This document shows, one piece after another, positions 15,227 to 24,799 of a stretch of DNA of 64,000 bases. The stretch is from Lysobacter prati (lineage in GTDB: Bacteria > Pseudomonadota > Gammaproteobacteria > Xanthomonadales > Xanthomonadaceae). A program made the position numbers and the translations under genes. The stretch spans positions 124,001 through 188,000 of the forward strand of contig NZ_VLNV01000005.1 in the NCBI RefSeq assembly GCF_009765215.1. Reading direction: 5' to 3'. Each line of letters opens with the position of its first letter. Position 1 is the stretch's first letter. The notes beneath the pieces were generated by a model. It saw nothing but the letters and a program-made list of their open reading frames with translations, was not told the DNA's origin and made no database searches.

Positions 15227-16660
15227 ATGCGCCCTCTGCCGACCCTGCTTACCCTGTCCCTGGCTGCCGCCTTCGGCGGATTTGCCGCCACCGCGATCCG
15301 CGACGGCCTGGAAACGCCTGCACAGGCCGCTCCCGCCGCTGCCACTGCTGTTCCGGCCGTTGCCGCGCTGCCGACGGTGGTCAGCGGCCAGCCGCTGCCG
15401 TCGCTGGCACCGATGCTGGCCAAGGTCACCCCGGCCGTGGTCAGCGTCCACACCAAGCAGCGGGTCAACGTCAGCCCGTTCGGCGGCGATCCGATGTTCC
15501 GGCGCATGTTCCCGGAGCTGACCCAGGAGCGCATCAACGAATCGCTCGGCTCGGGCGTGATCGTCGACGCCCAGCGCGGCTACGTGCTGACCAACCACCA
15601 CGTCATCGAAGGCGCCGACGAAGTCTCGGTCACGCTCGCCGACGGACGCACGCTCAAGGCCGAATTCCTGGGTTCCGACCCCGATACCGACGTGGCGCTG
15701 ATGCGCATCACCGCGCCGAAGCTGATCGCGCTGCCGCTGGCCAATTCCGATGCGCTGCGTGTCGGCGACTTCGTGGTCGCGGTCGGCAATCCGTTCGGCA
15801 TCGGCCAGACGGTGACCTCGGGCATCGTCTCGGCCGTGGGTCGCACCGGACTGCGCGGGCTGGGCTTCCAGAACTTCATCCAGACCGACGCCTCGATCAA
15901 TCCCGGCAACTCCGGCGGCGCACTGGTCAACCTCAACGGCGAACTGGTTGGCATCAACACCGCCAGCTTCAACCCGCGCGGTTCGATGGCGGGCAACATC
16001 GGCCTGGGCTTCGCCATTCCCACCAGTCTGGCGCGCAACATCATGGGCCAGCTGATTGCCAACAACGGCGTGGTCATCCGCGGCACGCTCGGACTGGAAT
16101 CGCAGGCGGTCGATGCACGACTTGCGCAGGGGCTGGGCCTGGACGAGGCGCACGGCGCGCTGGTGACGCAGGTCTACTCCGGTGGCGGTGCCGCCGCGGC
16201 CGGACTCAAGCCGGGCGATGTGATTGTCGCCGCCAACGGCGAACGCATCGACGACCCGGATGCGCTGCGCAATTTCGAAGGCCTGCAGGCGGTTGGCAGC
16301 CGCGTCGCGCTCGACGTGCGTCGTGACGGCAAGGTGATCCAGCTGAACACTTCGCTGCGCGAGCAGCCCAAAGCTTTCCAGGGACTGGAACTGGATCCGC
16401 GCCTGGCCGGTGCGGTGTTCGCGGAACTGCCTGAGCGCCTGCGCCAGTCGGGTTATGCGGGCGTGCTGGTCGAATCGGTCGCGCGTGGCAGCCGCGCCGC
16501 GCAGAACGGCCTGCAGAAGGACGACATCGTCACCGCCGCCACCACCGGCAAGTTCGAAGATCTTTCAGGTTTCCGCGCCAGCTTCACGCAGGCTCCTGCA
16601 CAGTTGATCCTGCGCGTCGTACGCGGCGGCGGCCGGCAGGGCAACTTGCCGATGCAGTGA
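15227..16660 (+). CDS. DegP/DegQ-type periplasmic serine protease
   Basis: 477 residues with a signal sequence (about 1-25). A trypsin-like domain carries the triad His125 (LTNHHVIEG), Asp155 (DTDVALM) and Ser229 (NPGNSGGAL). Two PDZ domains follow (about 275-365 and 380-470; GLKPGDVIVAANG and GLQKDDIVTA). It degrades or refolds damaged envelope proteins in the periplasm. A loop between the signal peptide and the protease domain is alanine-rich, and the LA loop (NVSPFGGDPMFRRMFPELTQ) is short, which favours the DegQ-like type over DegP. It is followed, after 59 bp, by the small envelope genes at 16.7-19.2 kb. Confidence 0.92.
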   Translation: MRPLPTLLTLSLAAAFGGFAATAIRDGLETPAQAAPAAATAVPAVAALPTVVSGQPLPSLAPMLAKVTPAVVSVHTKQRVNVSPFGGDPMFRRMFPELTQERINESLGSGVIVDAQRGYVLTNHHVIEGADEVSVTLADGRTLKAEFLGSDPDTDVALMRITAPKLIALPLANSDALRVGDFVVAVGNPFGIGQTVTSGIVSAVGRTGLRGLGFQNFIQTDASINPGNSGGALVNLNGELVGINTASFNPRGSMAGNIGLGFAIPTSLARNIMGQLIANNGVVIRGTLGLESQAVDARLAQGLGLDEAHGALVTQVYSGGGAAAAGLKPGDVIVAANGERIDDPDALRNFEGLQAVGSRVALDVRRDGKVIQLNTSLREQPKAFQGLELDPRLAGAVFAELPERLRQSGYAGVLVESVARGSRAAQNGLQKDDIVTAATTGKFEDLSGFRASFTQAPAQLILRVVRGGGRQGNLPMQ

Positions 16661-16719
16661 CCTTTGGGTCACCCTGCCTCCAGCAGGAAATACCCGCGAC
16701 CCTTATCGAGGAGTACCTG

Positions 16720-17082
16720 ATGAATTCCACCCCCAGCGACGGCATGAAGACCCATCTGAGCGAAGCAGGCGGACACCTGAAGCAGGCAGCCAGCGATGCC
16801 GGCGAAGCACTGCGTGGCGCAGCGACGGCGGCCGGCGATGAACTGCGCGTTGGCAAGGCGAACGTCAAAGCCGACCTGGCCGACTCCGCACTGTCAGGAA
16901 TTGCTGCTGCCGAACAGGCCGGTGGTGTCGCCCGCGAGCAGGTCGATGCACTGATGGACAAGGGACGCGACCTGATCGACAGCGCCGCCGAATTGATTCG
17001 CGAGCGTCCGCTGGCTTCCTTCGGCGTGGCATTCGCCGCCGGCTGGATCATCGCCAAGCTCGCCCGCAGCGGCGACAAGTAA
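16720..17082 (+). CDS. YqjD/ElaB-like (DUF883-type) membrane-anchored protein
   Basis: 120 residues, start ATG 16720 after GAGGAG. A long charged, alanine-rich helix (residues 10-90) is followed by one C-terminal membrane segment (RPLASFGVAFAAGWIIAKLAR) with the R-E-R-P-L entry typical of YqjD/ElaB proteins, which in Escherichia coli sit in the inner membrane and associate with ribosomes in stationary phase. It starts a tightly packed set with 17089 (YqjE-like) and 17686. The function in this organism is inferred only from family resemblance. Confidence 0.75.
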   Translation: MNSTPSDGMKTHLSEAGGHLKQAASDAGEALRGAATAAGDELRVGKANVKADLADSALSGIAAAEQAGGVAREQVDALMDKGRDLIDSAAELIRERPLASFGVAFAAGWIIAKLARSGDK

Positions 17083-17088
17083 GCACAC

Positions 17089-17649
17089 GTGAGCCAGGCC
17101 GGGGACGAGCGCGAGCCCGACGGGCCCAGGGTCGAAATACCGGGTCTGCCGCCCGACCTGGGCGAGTCCCTGGGCGCACTGGGCGCAAGTGCCCGCGCCA
17201 GCCTCGGCGCCGCGGGCGAATCGGCGAAGGCGCTGCGAAGTCTCGTCGCCGCCGACCTGTCACTGGCCCGCAGCGCACTCGGTCGCGCCCTCGCCTTCAC
17301 CGGCATGGCGATCGTTTTCGGTGCCTCGGCGTGGTTGTTCCTGATGGGCAGCCTGGTGGCCTGGCTGACCAGCCTGGGCTTGTCGTGGTTGCTGGCGATG
17401 CTCATCGCCGCACTGCTCAGCCTGGCCGTGACCGGCTACGCCTGCTGGCGCGCGGTGCATTATTTCGACCACACCCGCCTGCAGGCGACGCGCCGGCAGT
17501 TGGCGCGTCTGGGCATCGGTGAGCTGTCCGACTTCATGCCCAGCCCGGGTTCGAGCGAGTCGGCGCGAGAGGTCCACAAGCGCCACGCGCAGACGCCGTC
17601 GGGCGAGCCGAAGAAAGACAGGCAGGGCATCGATGTCGCTCCGCCATGA
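17089..17649 (+). CDS. YqjE/phage-holin-superfamily-like membrane protein
   Basis: 186 residues with a GTG start at 17089, six bases after the preceding stop. The middle has two long membrane helices (about 68-92, FTGMAIVFGASAWLFLMGSLVAWL, and 98-120, SWLLAMLIAALLSLAVTGYA), followed by a charged amphipathic tail (HTRLQATRRQLARLG). This is the layout of YqjE (Holin-X superfamily) and agrees with its position after a YqjD-like gene. The proline/glycine-rich first 60 residues are longer than usual. No enzymatic role is expected. Confidence 0.7.
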   Translation: MSQAGDEREPDGPRVEIPGLPPDLGESLGALGASARASLGAAGESAKALRSLVAADLSLARSALGRALAFTGMAIVFGASAWLFLMGSLVAWLTSLGLSWLLAMLIAALLSLAVTGYACWRAVHYFDHTRLQATRRQLARLGIGELSDFMPSPGSSESAREVHKRHAQTPSGEPKKDRQGIDVAPP

Positions 17650-17685
17650 CTTCCTCGATAACGAATCAGCGCCCACGGGATCGCC

Positions 17686-18120
17686 ATGCGCTTTGAAACG
17701 CTGATCCAGAAGGTCGACCAGGCCGAGGACGTCCTCGAAGAGAGCGAGCGTCGCGTCGCTGCCCAAGTCGGTGGACTGCGCGATACCTGGCGCGAGTCCT
17801 GGACGCCGGGAAGGATCGTGATCGCCGGCCTCGTCGCTGGATTTGTCGTTGGCCGCGCCGAACCACTGCGGACAATCGGCAAGGGCGGCGGACTGATGCA
17901 GATGATCACGATGGTGTCAGGCCTGTTCGCCGGCGGCAGCGCCCAGGTTGCGGCCGAAGGTGCCGAGGTCGCGGCAGCCAGTGCAGAAGCGGCGGCAGGC
18001 ACATCGGGGCCGGCCACTGCGGCCCTGACGACCGAAGACGAGGAGGCCGCGGCGCTGGCGCGGGCCGAGGCAACTGTGCAAGCTGCACGCGGCGTCGCAG
18101 TCGATCCGGTCGAACCTTGA
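17686..18120 (+). CDS. hypothetical protein in the YqjK position
   Basis: 144 residues. It begins with a charged helix (RFETLIQKVDQAEDVLEESERRVAAQ), has one probable membrane segment near residues 44-56 (IVIAGLVAGFVVG) and then a long alanine/glutamate-rich, probably disordered tail. Its place after the YqjD- and YqjE-like genes suggests a third member of that envelope group, but sequence similarity to YqjK was not evident. The last codons overlap the TTG start of the transporter gene. Confidence 0.55.
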   Translation: MRFETLIQKVDQAEDVLEESERRVAAQVGGLRDTWRESWTPGRIVIAGLVAGFVVGRAEPLRTIGKGGGLMQMITMVSGLFAGGSAQVAAEGAEVAAASAEAAAGTSGPATAALTTEDEEAAALARAEATVQAARGVAVDPVEP

Positions 18121-19238
18121 GCATCCCAGAACCCGAAACACCTTCCGAATTGCGACCGTCCGACGACGGCGAGGCCCTGCCGAGCCCATTGCAGCCGCGA
18201 CCGCGGTCGTCGAGTGCCGCGATCGTGCTGGCCACGCTTGCGGTCGGCTTCACGCTGTGGGCGGCGCAGGAATTGATCCTGCCGGTGCTGCTGGCGATGT
18301 TCTTCGCCCTGGTCGGCAACCCGATCATCCGCGGCCTGCAGAAGCTCTTCATCCCGCGCTTTCTCGGCGCGGTGCTGGTGCTTGTCGGCGGCCTGGCGGC
18401 GGCGGGCGCACTGGGGAACCAGCTGATCGAACCGGCCGGCGAATGGGTCCGGCAGGTGCCGCGCGAAATGAAGTCGATCGCGCCCAAGCTGCGCGACCTG
18501 ACCAAACCGATGCTCGACGCCAACAAGGCCGCGCAGAACATCGCCCGTGCCGCCGGCGGCGAGAGCACCGGCAAGCCGGTGCAGGTGATCCGCACCGAAC
18601 TCAACGAGCCCTACAAGGCGCTGACCGCGACGCCGCGACGCGTGGCGTCGGTGCTGGCGGTGGTGCTGCTGACGTTCTTCTTCATGGTCTATGGCGAGAG
18701 CCTGCAACGCAACGCGATCGCCCTGCTGCCCACGCGCCAGCAGAAGAAGCTCACGGTCGACATCCTGCATTCGATCGAGCGCGAGATCTCGCGCTATGTC
18801 CTGACCATCACCCTGATCAACATCGCCGTGGGCCTGGCCCTGTCCGGTGCGCTGTACTGGCTCGGCGTGCCGGTGCAGGAGGCGCTGCTGTGGGGCACGA
18901 TGGCGGCGATCCTCAACTTCGCGCCGTACGTGGGCCCGCTGATCGGCATCGTGATCATGCTGCTGATGGGCTTCGTCGCGTTCGACCAGTTGCTGCCGTC
19001 GTTGTTGCCGGCGGGCATCTACCTGGTCCTGCACACCATCGAAGGGCAGATCGTCACCCCGATCGTGCTCGGCCGGCGCATGCGCCTGTCGCCGCTGGTG
19101 CTGATCCTGGCGCTGATGCTGTTCGGCTGGCTGTGGGGCATCGTCGGCCTGCTGCTGGCGGTGCCACTGCTGGTGTGCGTGAAGCTGGTGCTGGACCGGA
19201 TCGAGGGGATGGGGGGCTGGGCGCGGTTGCTGGAGTGA
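18117..19238 (+). CDS. AI-2E family transporter (PerM/YdiK type)
   Basis: 373 residues with a TTG start at 18117 overlapping the previous stop (TTGA). Around seven to eight membrane helices are visible: two near 34-75, one near 88-105, then a soluble stretch (110-185), and the C-terminal half with LLTFFFMVYGE, the conserved FAPYVGPLIG and IEGQIVTPIVLGRRMRLSPLVL, which is the signature end of the AI-2E/PerM family. The transported substrate is uncertain for most members. It closes the 16.7-19.2 kb envelope set; the gene is followed by an inverted repeat at 19245. Confidence 0.88.
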   Translation: MSIPEPETPSELRPSDDGEALPSPLQPRPRSSSAAIVLATLAVGFTLWAAQELILPVLLAMFFALVGNPIIRGLQKLFIPRFLGAVLVLVGGLAAAGALGNQLIEPAGEWVRQVPREMKSIAPKLRDLTKPMLDANKAAQNIARAAGGESTGKPVQVIRTELNEPYKALTATPRRVASVLAVVLLTFFFMVYGESLQRNAIALLPTRQQKKLTVDILHSIEREISRYVLTITLINIAVGLALSGALYWLGVPVQEALLWGTMAAILNFAPYVGPLIGIVIMLLMGFVAFDQLLPSLLPAGIYLVLHTIEGQIVTPIVLGRRMRLSPLVLILALMLFGWLWGIVGLLLAVPLLVCVKLVLDRIEGMGGWARLLE

Positions 19239-19244
19239 CGCCCC

Positions 19245-19335
19245 GTCATCCCGGCGAAAGCCGGGACCCACCTTGACCTTGCTTCCGGCGGGTCGGGAGC
19301 CAAAGCAGATGGGTCCCGGCGTTCGCCGGGATGAC
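19245..19335. repeat. inverted repeat, GTCATCCCGGCG family
   Basis: Arms of about 26 bp (GTCATCCCGGCGAAAGCCGG onward and its complement at 19310-19335) with a ~39-bp centre, between the AI-2E and HAD genes. Related arms occur three times at 49940-50052. This looks like a dispersed intergenic repeat that can fold into a long hairpin and could stop transcription. Confidence 0.7.
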
Positions 19336-19361
19336 GTCGGGATAACAGGCTAAAATACGCC

Positions 19362-20078
19362 ATGCATTTCCCCGTCCGCGCCATCACCCTCGACCTCGAT
19401 GACACCCTGTGGCCGTTCGCGCCGATCGGGGCGCGGGTCGAGCGGGTGCTGCACGAGTGGCTGCTGCAGCATTGCCCCGGCACCGCGCAGCGCTTCCCGA
19501 TCGCCGCCATGCGCGAGATGCGCGAGCGTGTCTTCATCGAGCGCCCCGACCTCGCCCACGACTTCAGCCAGCTGCGCATGCTGAGCCTGGTGCGGGCGAT
19601 GGAACTCAGCGGCGACGATCCGGTCCATGCCGACGCCGCGTTCGAAACGTTCTACGCCGAGCGCAACCGCGTCGAGTTTTATCCCGATTCGCTTGCCGCA
19701 CTCGAGCGCATGGCCGCGCGCGTGCCGCTGGCGGCGATCAGCAACGGCAATGCCGACCTGACACGCGTCGGCGTCTCGGCACACTTCGTCTTCCAGCTCG
19801 GTGCGCGCGAACACGGCACGCCCAAGCCTGCAGCGAGCATCTTCCACGCCGCCTGCCGCCAACTCGAACTGGCACCAGGCGATGTCCTCCACGTCGGCGA
19901 CGACATCGAGATGGACGTCGTCGGCGCCCATCGCGCCGGCCTGCGCAGCTGCTGGATCAATCGTGAGGAAGCGCGCTGGCCGCACGCCGACATCCGCCCC
20001 GACCTCGAATTCGCCACGCTCGCCGAACTGGCAGACTGGCTGGACATGGCACAACAACCGGAACTCCTTAGCGCATGA
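19362..20078 (+). CDS. HAD-family phosphatase (YigB-like)
   Basis: 238 residues. Motif I is LDLDDTLW (Asp11, Asp13), motif II AISNGN, motif III KPAASIF and motif IV HVGDDIEMDVVGAHRAG. A helical cap lies between motifs I and II (C1 type). YigB-like members dephosphorylate FMN and related compounds; the ending INREEARWPHADIRPDLEFATLAELADWL is the usual one. It shares ATGA with the next gene (aminopeptidase), so the pair is co-translated, although a functional link is not obvious. Confidence 0.88.
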   Translation: MHFPVRAITLDLDDTLWPFAPIGARVERVLHEWLLQHCPGTAQRFPIAAMREMRERVFIERPDLAHDFSQLRMLSLVRAMELSGDDPVHADAAFETFYAERNRVEFYPDSLAALERMAARVPLAAISNGNADLTRVGVSAHFVFQLGAREHGTPKPAASIFHAACRQLELAPGDVLHVGDDIEMDVVGAHRAGLRSCWINREEARWPHADIRPDLEFATLAELADWLDMAQQPELLSA

Positions 20079-21448
20079 GCATCCCGCACGGTTTCGCCGA
20101 CGCGAGCATCGACAGCCTGCCGCTGCACGTGGTCGGCCGCGACACGATCGGTCAGTGGCGCGCGACGCAGGAGGCTTCGGTACTGGCCTGGCTCGATGCG
20201 CAGGCTTTCGACGGTTCTCCGTGGACGGCGATCACGCTGCCCGCCGCAGGCGGTGGCATTGCCGCCGCGGTGATCGGTGTCGCCGATCCGCGTGATCCCT
20301 ACTCGTACGGCCACGCGCCCTACGCGCTGCCGGTGCGTGCCTGGTCGCTGGCGACCGACCTCGCGCCCGAGGCGCGCTCGGCCCTGCACCTCGGCTGGGG
20401 CCTGGGCAGCTACCGCTTCAACCGCTACAAGCAACCGCTGCGCCAACCGGCGCAGTTGCAGACAAGCGGCGACGACGAGGCATTCGCACAGCTCGCCGCA
20501 TGCATCCGCGTGCGCGACCTGGTCAACACGCCAACCGAGGACATGGGTCCGGACCAGCTCGAGCAGGTGGCCTGCGAACTGGCCGAGCGCTTCGGCGCAC
20601 AGATCGAAGTCATCAGCGGCGACGACCTGCTTACCCGCAATTTCCCGGCGATCCATGCGGTTGGCCGCGCCAGCCACCGCGCACCGCGACTGATCGCGCT
20701 GCGCTGGGGTGACGAGTCGCACCCGCACGTGGCCATCGTCGGCAAGGGCGTGTGCTTCGACACCGGCGGCCTCGACCTCAAGCCGGCTGATGGCATGCGC
20801 AACATGAAGAAGGACATGGGCGGTGCCGCCCATGCCATCGCCCTGGCCGAGCTGGTGATGACGCGCAAGCTGCCGCTGCGCATGACCCTGCTGGTGCCGG
20901 CGGTCGAGAATGCGGTCGGTCCCAATGCGTTCCGCCCGGGCGAAGTGCTTGCCACGCGCCAGGGCATGTCGGTGGAGATCGACAACACCGACGCCGAGGG
21001 CCGCGTGATCCTGTGCGATGCCCTCACCTATGCCGGCGAAATGAAGCCGGCCCTGCTGCTCGACTTCGCCACGCTCACCGGTGCGGCGCGCATCGCCCTG
21101 GGCCCGGACCTGCCGGCGCTCTACAGCAACGACGAAGACGTCGCGCGTTTGTGGCTGGAATCCGGCATCGAACAGCGTGATCCGCTATGGCGCATGCCGC
21201 TGTGGCGGCCGTACCTGCGCTATCTGACCAGTACCGTCGCCGACATCGCCAACGGTGGTCCGTCGAAGATGGCCGGCAGCATCACCGCCGCGATCTACCT
21301 GGAGCGCTTCGTTCCGGCCGCGCAGAAGTGGGCACACCTGGACGTCTACAGCTGGAACGACAGCGACCGCCCGGGCCGTCCGGCCGGCGGTGAAGCGCAA
21401 GGTCTGCGCGGCGCCTATGGGCTGCTCAGGAAGCTGTCCTCGACGTAG
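20075..21448 (+). CDS. M17 leucyl aminopeptidase family protein
   Basis: 457 residues. The catalytic domain shows the metal- and lysine-bearing segment GKGVCFDTGGLDLKP, GAAHAIALAE, and the signature NTDAEGR, all standard for two-zinc M17 peptidases. The N-terminal domain is shorter and different from PepA, as in the subgroup of 'leucyl aminopeptidase family' proteins, so DNA binding as by PepA is not expected. It probably removes N-terminal residues from peptides in the cytoplasm. It overlaps the HAD phosphatase gene by four bases. Confidence 0.9.
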   Translation: MSIPHGFADASIDSLPLHVVGRDTIGQWRATQEASVLAWLDAQAFDGSPWTAITLPAAGGGIAAAVIGVADPRDPYSYGHAPYALPVRAWSLATDLAPEARSALHLGWGLGSYRFNRYKQPLRQPAQLQTSGDDEAFAQLAACIRVRDLVNTPTEDMGPDQLEQVACELAERFGAQIEVISGDDLLTRNFPAIHAVGRASHRAPRLIALRWGDESHPHVAIVGKGVCFDTGGLDLKPADGMRNMKKDMGGAAHAIALAELVMTRKLPLRMTLLVPAVENAVGPNAFRPGEVLATRQGMSVEIDNTDAEGRVILCDALTYAGEMKPALLLDFATLTGAARIALGPDLPALYSNDEDVARLWLESGIEQRDPLWRMPLWRPYLRYLTSTVADIANGGPSKMAGSITAAIYLERFVPAAQKWAHLDVYSWNDSDRPGRPAGGEAQGLRGAYGLLRKLSST

Positions 21449-21578
21449 TGGTAGCGATACCCCTGCCCCCGGGCCCCGCTCCCAGACCATCTGGCTCCTG
21501 CACAAACTGACTTTCGGCAGGTTGGCGCAATCGGTTCAGTGACGGCACACTAGGCGCCGTCTTGCGTCTGGTGTGCAT

Positions 21579-22844
21579 ATGACTGCCTCGTCCGACCTGC
21601 TCAAGGAATTGCGCATAGACCGTAGCGCGCCACCGCCGCCGGCTTCACGCCGCGGTCTGTGGATCGTGCTCGCCGTCATTGCGGGTGTACTCGTATTGCT
21701 GTTGGCGGCGTGGGCCGTGTTCGGCCGCGATCGCGCGGTCGAAGTGCAGACCGCGACCGCCACCGCCATCGGCAACGGCGGCAATGCCTCCGTGCTCGAT
21801 GCCACCGGTTATGTCGTAGCCCGTCGCATGGCGACGGTGTCGGCGAAGATCACCGGCAAGGTGCGCGAGGTGATGATCGAGGAAGGCCAGAAGGTCGAGG
21901 AAGGCCAGGTCATGGCCACGCTCGATCCGATCGACGCCGATGCCGAACGCACGCTCGCCAACGCCCAGGTCGGCGCCTCGCGCAGCCAGGTCGAGAGCGT
22001 GCGCGCACGCCTGTCCGAGGCCGAATCCAACGCCCGCCGCCTGTCGACGCTGGTCAACCAGCAACTGGTGTCGAAGGCGCAGTACGACGAAGCCATCGCC
22101 GCGCGCGATTCGCTGCGGGCCGAACTCACCACCTCCGAACGCAATGCCAAGGTCGCCGGCGACCGCCTGCACATCGCCGACCTGGGCGTGGACAACACCA
22201 TCGTGCGCGCGCCGTTCGCCGGCGTGGTCACGGCCAAGGCCGCGCAGCCTGGCGAAATTGTTTCGCCGCTGGCCACCGGCGGCTTCACCCGCACCGGCAT
22301 CGGCACCATCGTCGACATGGATTCGCTGGAGATCGAGGTCGAGGTCGGCGAGGCCTTCATCGGCCGCGTGCAGCCGAAGATGCCGGTCGAGGCCACGCTC
22401 AACGCCTACCAGGACTGGAAGATCCCGGGCGAAGTGATCGCGATCATCCCCGCCGCCGACCGCGGCAAGGCCACCGTCAAGGTGCGCGTCGCGCTCAAGG
22501 TCAAGGACCCGCGCATCGTTCCCGACATGGGCGTGCGCGTGAGCTTCCTGGAAGCGGCCAAGCCCGAAGCGCCGAAGCAGAAGCCGGGCGTGCTGGTGCC
22601 GGCGGCGGCAATCACCACTCGCGATGGCAAGCAGCTGACCTTCGTCGTCGTCGACGAGAAGGCGCAGCAGCATGAGGTGACCGTCGGCCGCAGCCTCGGC
22701 GACGACCGCGAAGTCACCCAGGGACTCTCAGGCGGTGAGACGGTCGTGCTCGATCCTCCCGCAGGTCTCGCCGATGGCGCCCGCGTCAGGGTGGCTGCTG
22801 CCGCAGCCGAGTCCGAATCCGGCAGCGATTCGGCAGACCAGTAG
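21579..22844 (+). CDS. periplasmic adaptor (HlyD/MacA-like) of an ABC exporter
   Basis: 421 residues from ATG 21579; a GTG two codons upstream is possible. One N-terminal membrane anchor (about 28-48, LWIVLAVIAGVLVLLLAAWAVF) is followed by a lipoyl half-motif, a coiled-coil hairpin (about 110-195, VESVRARLSEAESNARRLS), the second lipoyl half with IVRAPFAGVVTAKAAQPGEIV, and beta-barrel and membrane-proximal domains. It links an inner-membrane pump to an outer-membrane channel. The following ATPase and two permeases make the pump MacB-like rather than RND. No outer-membrane factor is nearby. The cargo is unknown. Confidence 0.88.
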   Translation: MTASSDLLKELRIDRSAPPPPASRRGLWIVLAVIAGVLVLLLAAWAVFGRDRAVEVQTATATAIGNGGNASVLDATGYVVARRMATVSAKITGKVREVMIEEGQKVEEGQVMATLDPIDADAERTLANAQVGASRSQVESVRARLSEAESNARRLSTLVNQQLVSKAQYDEAIAARDSLRAELTTSERNAKVAGDRLHIADLGVDNTIVRAPFAGVVTAKAAQPGEIVSPLATGGFTRTGIGTIVDMDSLEIEVEVGEAFIGRVQPKMPVEATLNAYQDWKIPGEVIAIIPAADRGKATVKVRVALKVKDPRIVPDMGVRVSFLEAAKPEAPKQKPGVLVPAAAITTRDGKQLTFVVVDEKAQQHEVTVGRSLGDDREVTQGLSGGETVVLDPPAGLADGARVRVAAAAAESESGSDSADQ

Positions 22845-22911
22845 CGCCATCGAATCGCCCCGACCAAGCAGTTCACGCAGTTCCTCCTCCTACCGTATCG
22901 AGGACGTCGCA

Positions 22912-23607
<696 letters not shown>

Positions 23608-23626
23608 CACCCAATCGGGAGGCATC

Positions 23627-24784
23627 ATGAAATACCTGCACCTGATCTGGGCCGCGCTGTTCCGCAGCAAGACCCGCACGTTTTTGACGTTGTTGTCGGT
23701 GATCACCGCATTCCTGCTGTTCGGGATGCTCGACTCGGTGCGCGTGGCATTCAACTCCGGCGGCAGCGTCACCGGCGCCAATCGCCTGGTGGTTGCTTCG
23801 CGCCTGTCGATCACGCAGATGCTGCCGTATAGCCTTGACGCACAGATCAAGACGATTCCGGGCGTGCAGAAGTCCGCCTTTGCGGCCTGGTTCGGCGGCA
23901 TCTACCAGGACCCGAAGAACTTCTTCGCCAACTTCTCCGTGGGGCCGGGTTACCTGGACCTGTATCCGGAGTTCAAGCTGCCGGCCGAGCAGCGCAAGGC
24001 GTGGGAAAACAACCGCACCGGCGCCATCGTCGGCGAGTCGCTGGCCAAGCGCCACGGCTGGAAGATCGGCGACACCATCCCGCTGCAGGCGACCATCTTT
24101 CCGACCCAGGGCAGCAACAACTGGTCGTTCCGCCTCGACGGCATCTTCCGCATCGACGACGAGAAGATGAAGGCGCAGGAGAACGTGCTGTTCTTCCACT
24201 GGAAGTACTTCGACGAGGCCAACGACTACGTCAAGGGCCGCGTCGGCTGGTACATCGTCAAGGTGGCCGACGGCGCCGGTTCCGACGGCGTGGCCAAGGC
24301 GATCGATTCGCTCTCGGCCAACTCCGACCACGAGACCAAGGCTCAGACCGAAGCGGCATTCAACCAGGCGTTCGCCAAGCAGTTCGCCGACATCGGCCTG
24401 ATCGTCACCGGCATCATGGGCGCGGTGTTCTTCACCCTGCTGCTGCTGACCGGCAACACGATGGCGCAGGCGGTGCGCGAGCGCATTCCGGAGCTGGCCG
24501 TGCTCAAGACGATTGGTTTCTCGAATCGCAGCGTGCTGTGGCTGGTGCTGTCCGAGTCGGTGTTGCTGGTGGTGCTCGGTGGCGTGATCGGCATGGCCAT
24601 CGCCTCGCTGCTGATGCCGGGCGTGAGCAAGGCCAGCGGCGGCATGATCCAGCTGCCGACGGTGCTGGGACAGACCTGGGCGGTGGGACTGGCGCTGATG
24701 CTGGCCATCGGTGTGATCGTGGGACTGCTGCCGGCATTGCGTGGCATGCGCCTGAACATCGTCGATGCCCTCGCCGGCCGCTGA
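23627..24784 (+). CDS. ABC transporter permease (MacB_PCD/FtsX)
   Basis: 385 residues, start ATG 23627 after GGGAGG. One N-terminal helix (about 17-35) precedes a periplasmic MacB-like core domain (about 45-260), and three C-terminal helices (about 265-290, 315-345, 350-372) form the FtsX domain with the RERIPELAVLKTIGFSNRSV coupling segment. It pairs with a second permease (24800) rather than forming a homodimer, so the pump probably contains two different permeases. It is 19 bp from the ATPase gene and 15 bp from the second permease. Confidence 0.88.
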   Translation: MKYLHLIWAALFRSKTRTFLTLLSVITAFLLFGMLDSVRVAFNSGGSVTGANRLVVASRLSITQMLPYSLDAQIKTIPGVQKSAFAAWFGGIYQDPKNFFANFSVGPGYLDLYPEFKLPAEQRKAWENNRTGAIVGESLAKRHGWKIGDTIPLQATIFPTQGSNNWSFRLDGIFRIDDEKMKAQENVLFFHWKYFDEANDYVKGRVGWYIVKVADGAGSDGVAKAIDSLSANSDHETKAQTEAAFNQAFAKQFADIGLIVTGIMGAVFFTLLLLTGNTMAQAVRERIPELAVLKTIGFSNRSVLWLVLSESVLLVVLGGVIGMAIASLLMPGVSKASGGMIQLPTVLGQTWAVGLALMLAIGVIVGLLPALRGMRLNIVDALAGR

Positions 24785-24799
24785 GCCAAGGAGATCCAG

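Noticed and set aside
17089-17649. Phage holin
   Set aside because: The holin-superfamily resemblance is that of YqjE; the neighbours are YqjD-like and AI-2E genes, with no lysis or phage genes.
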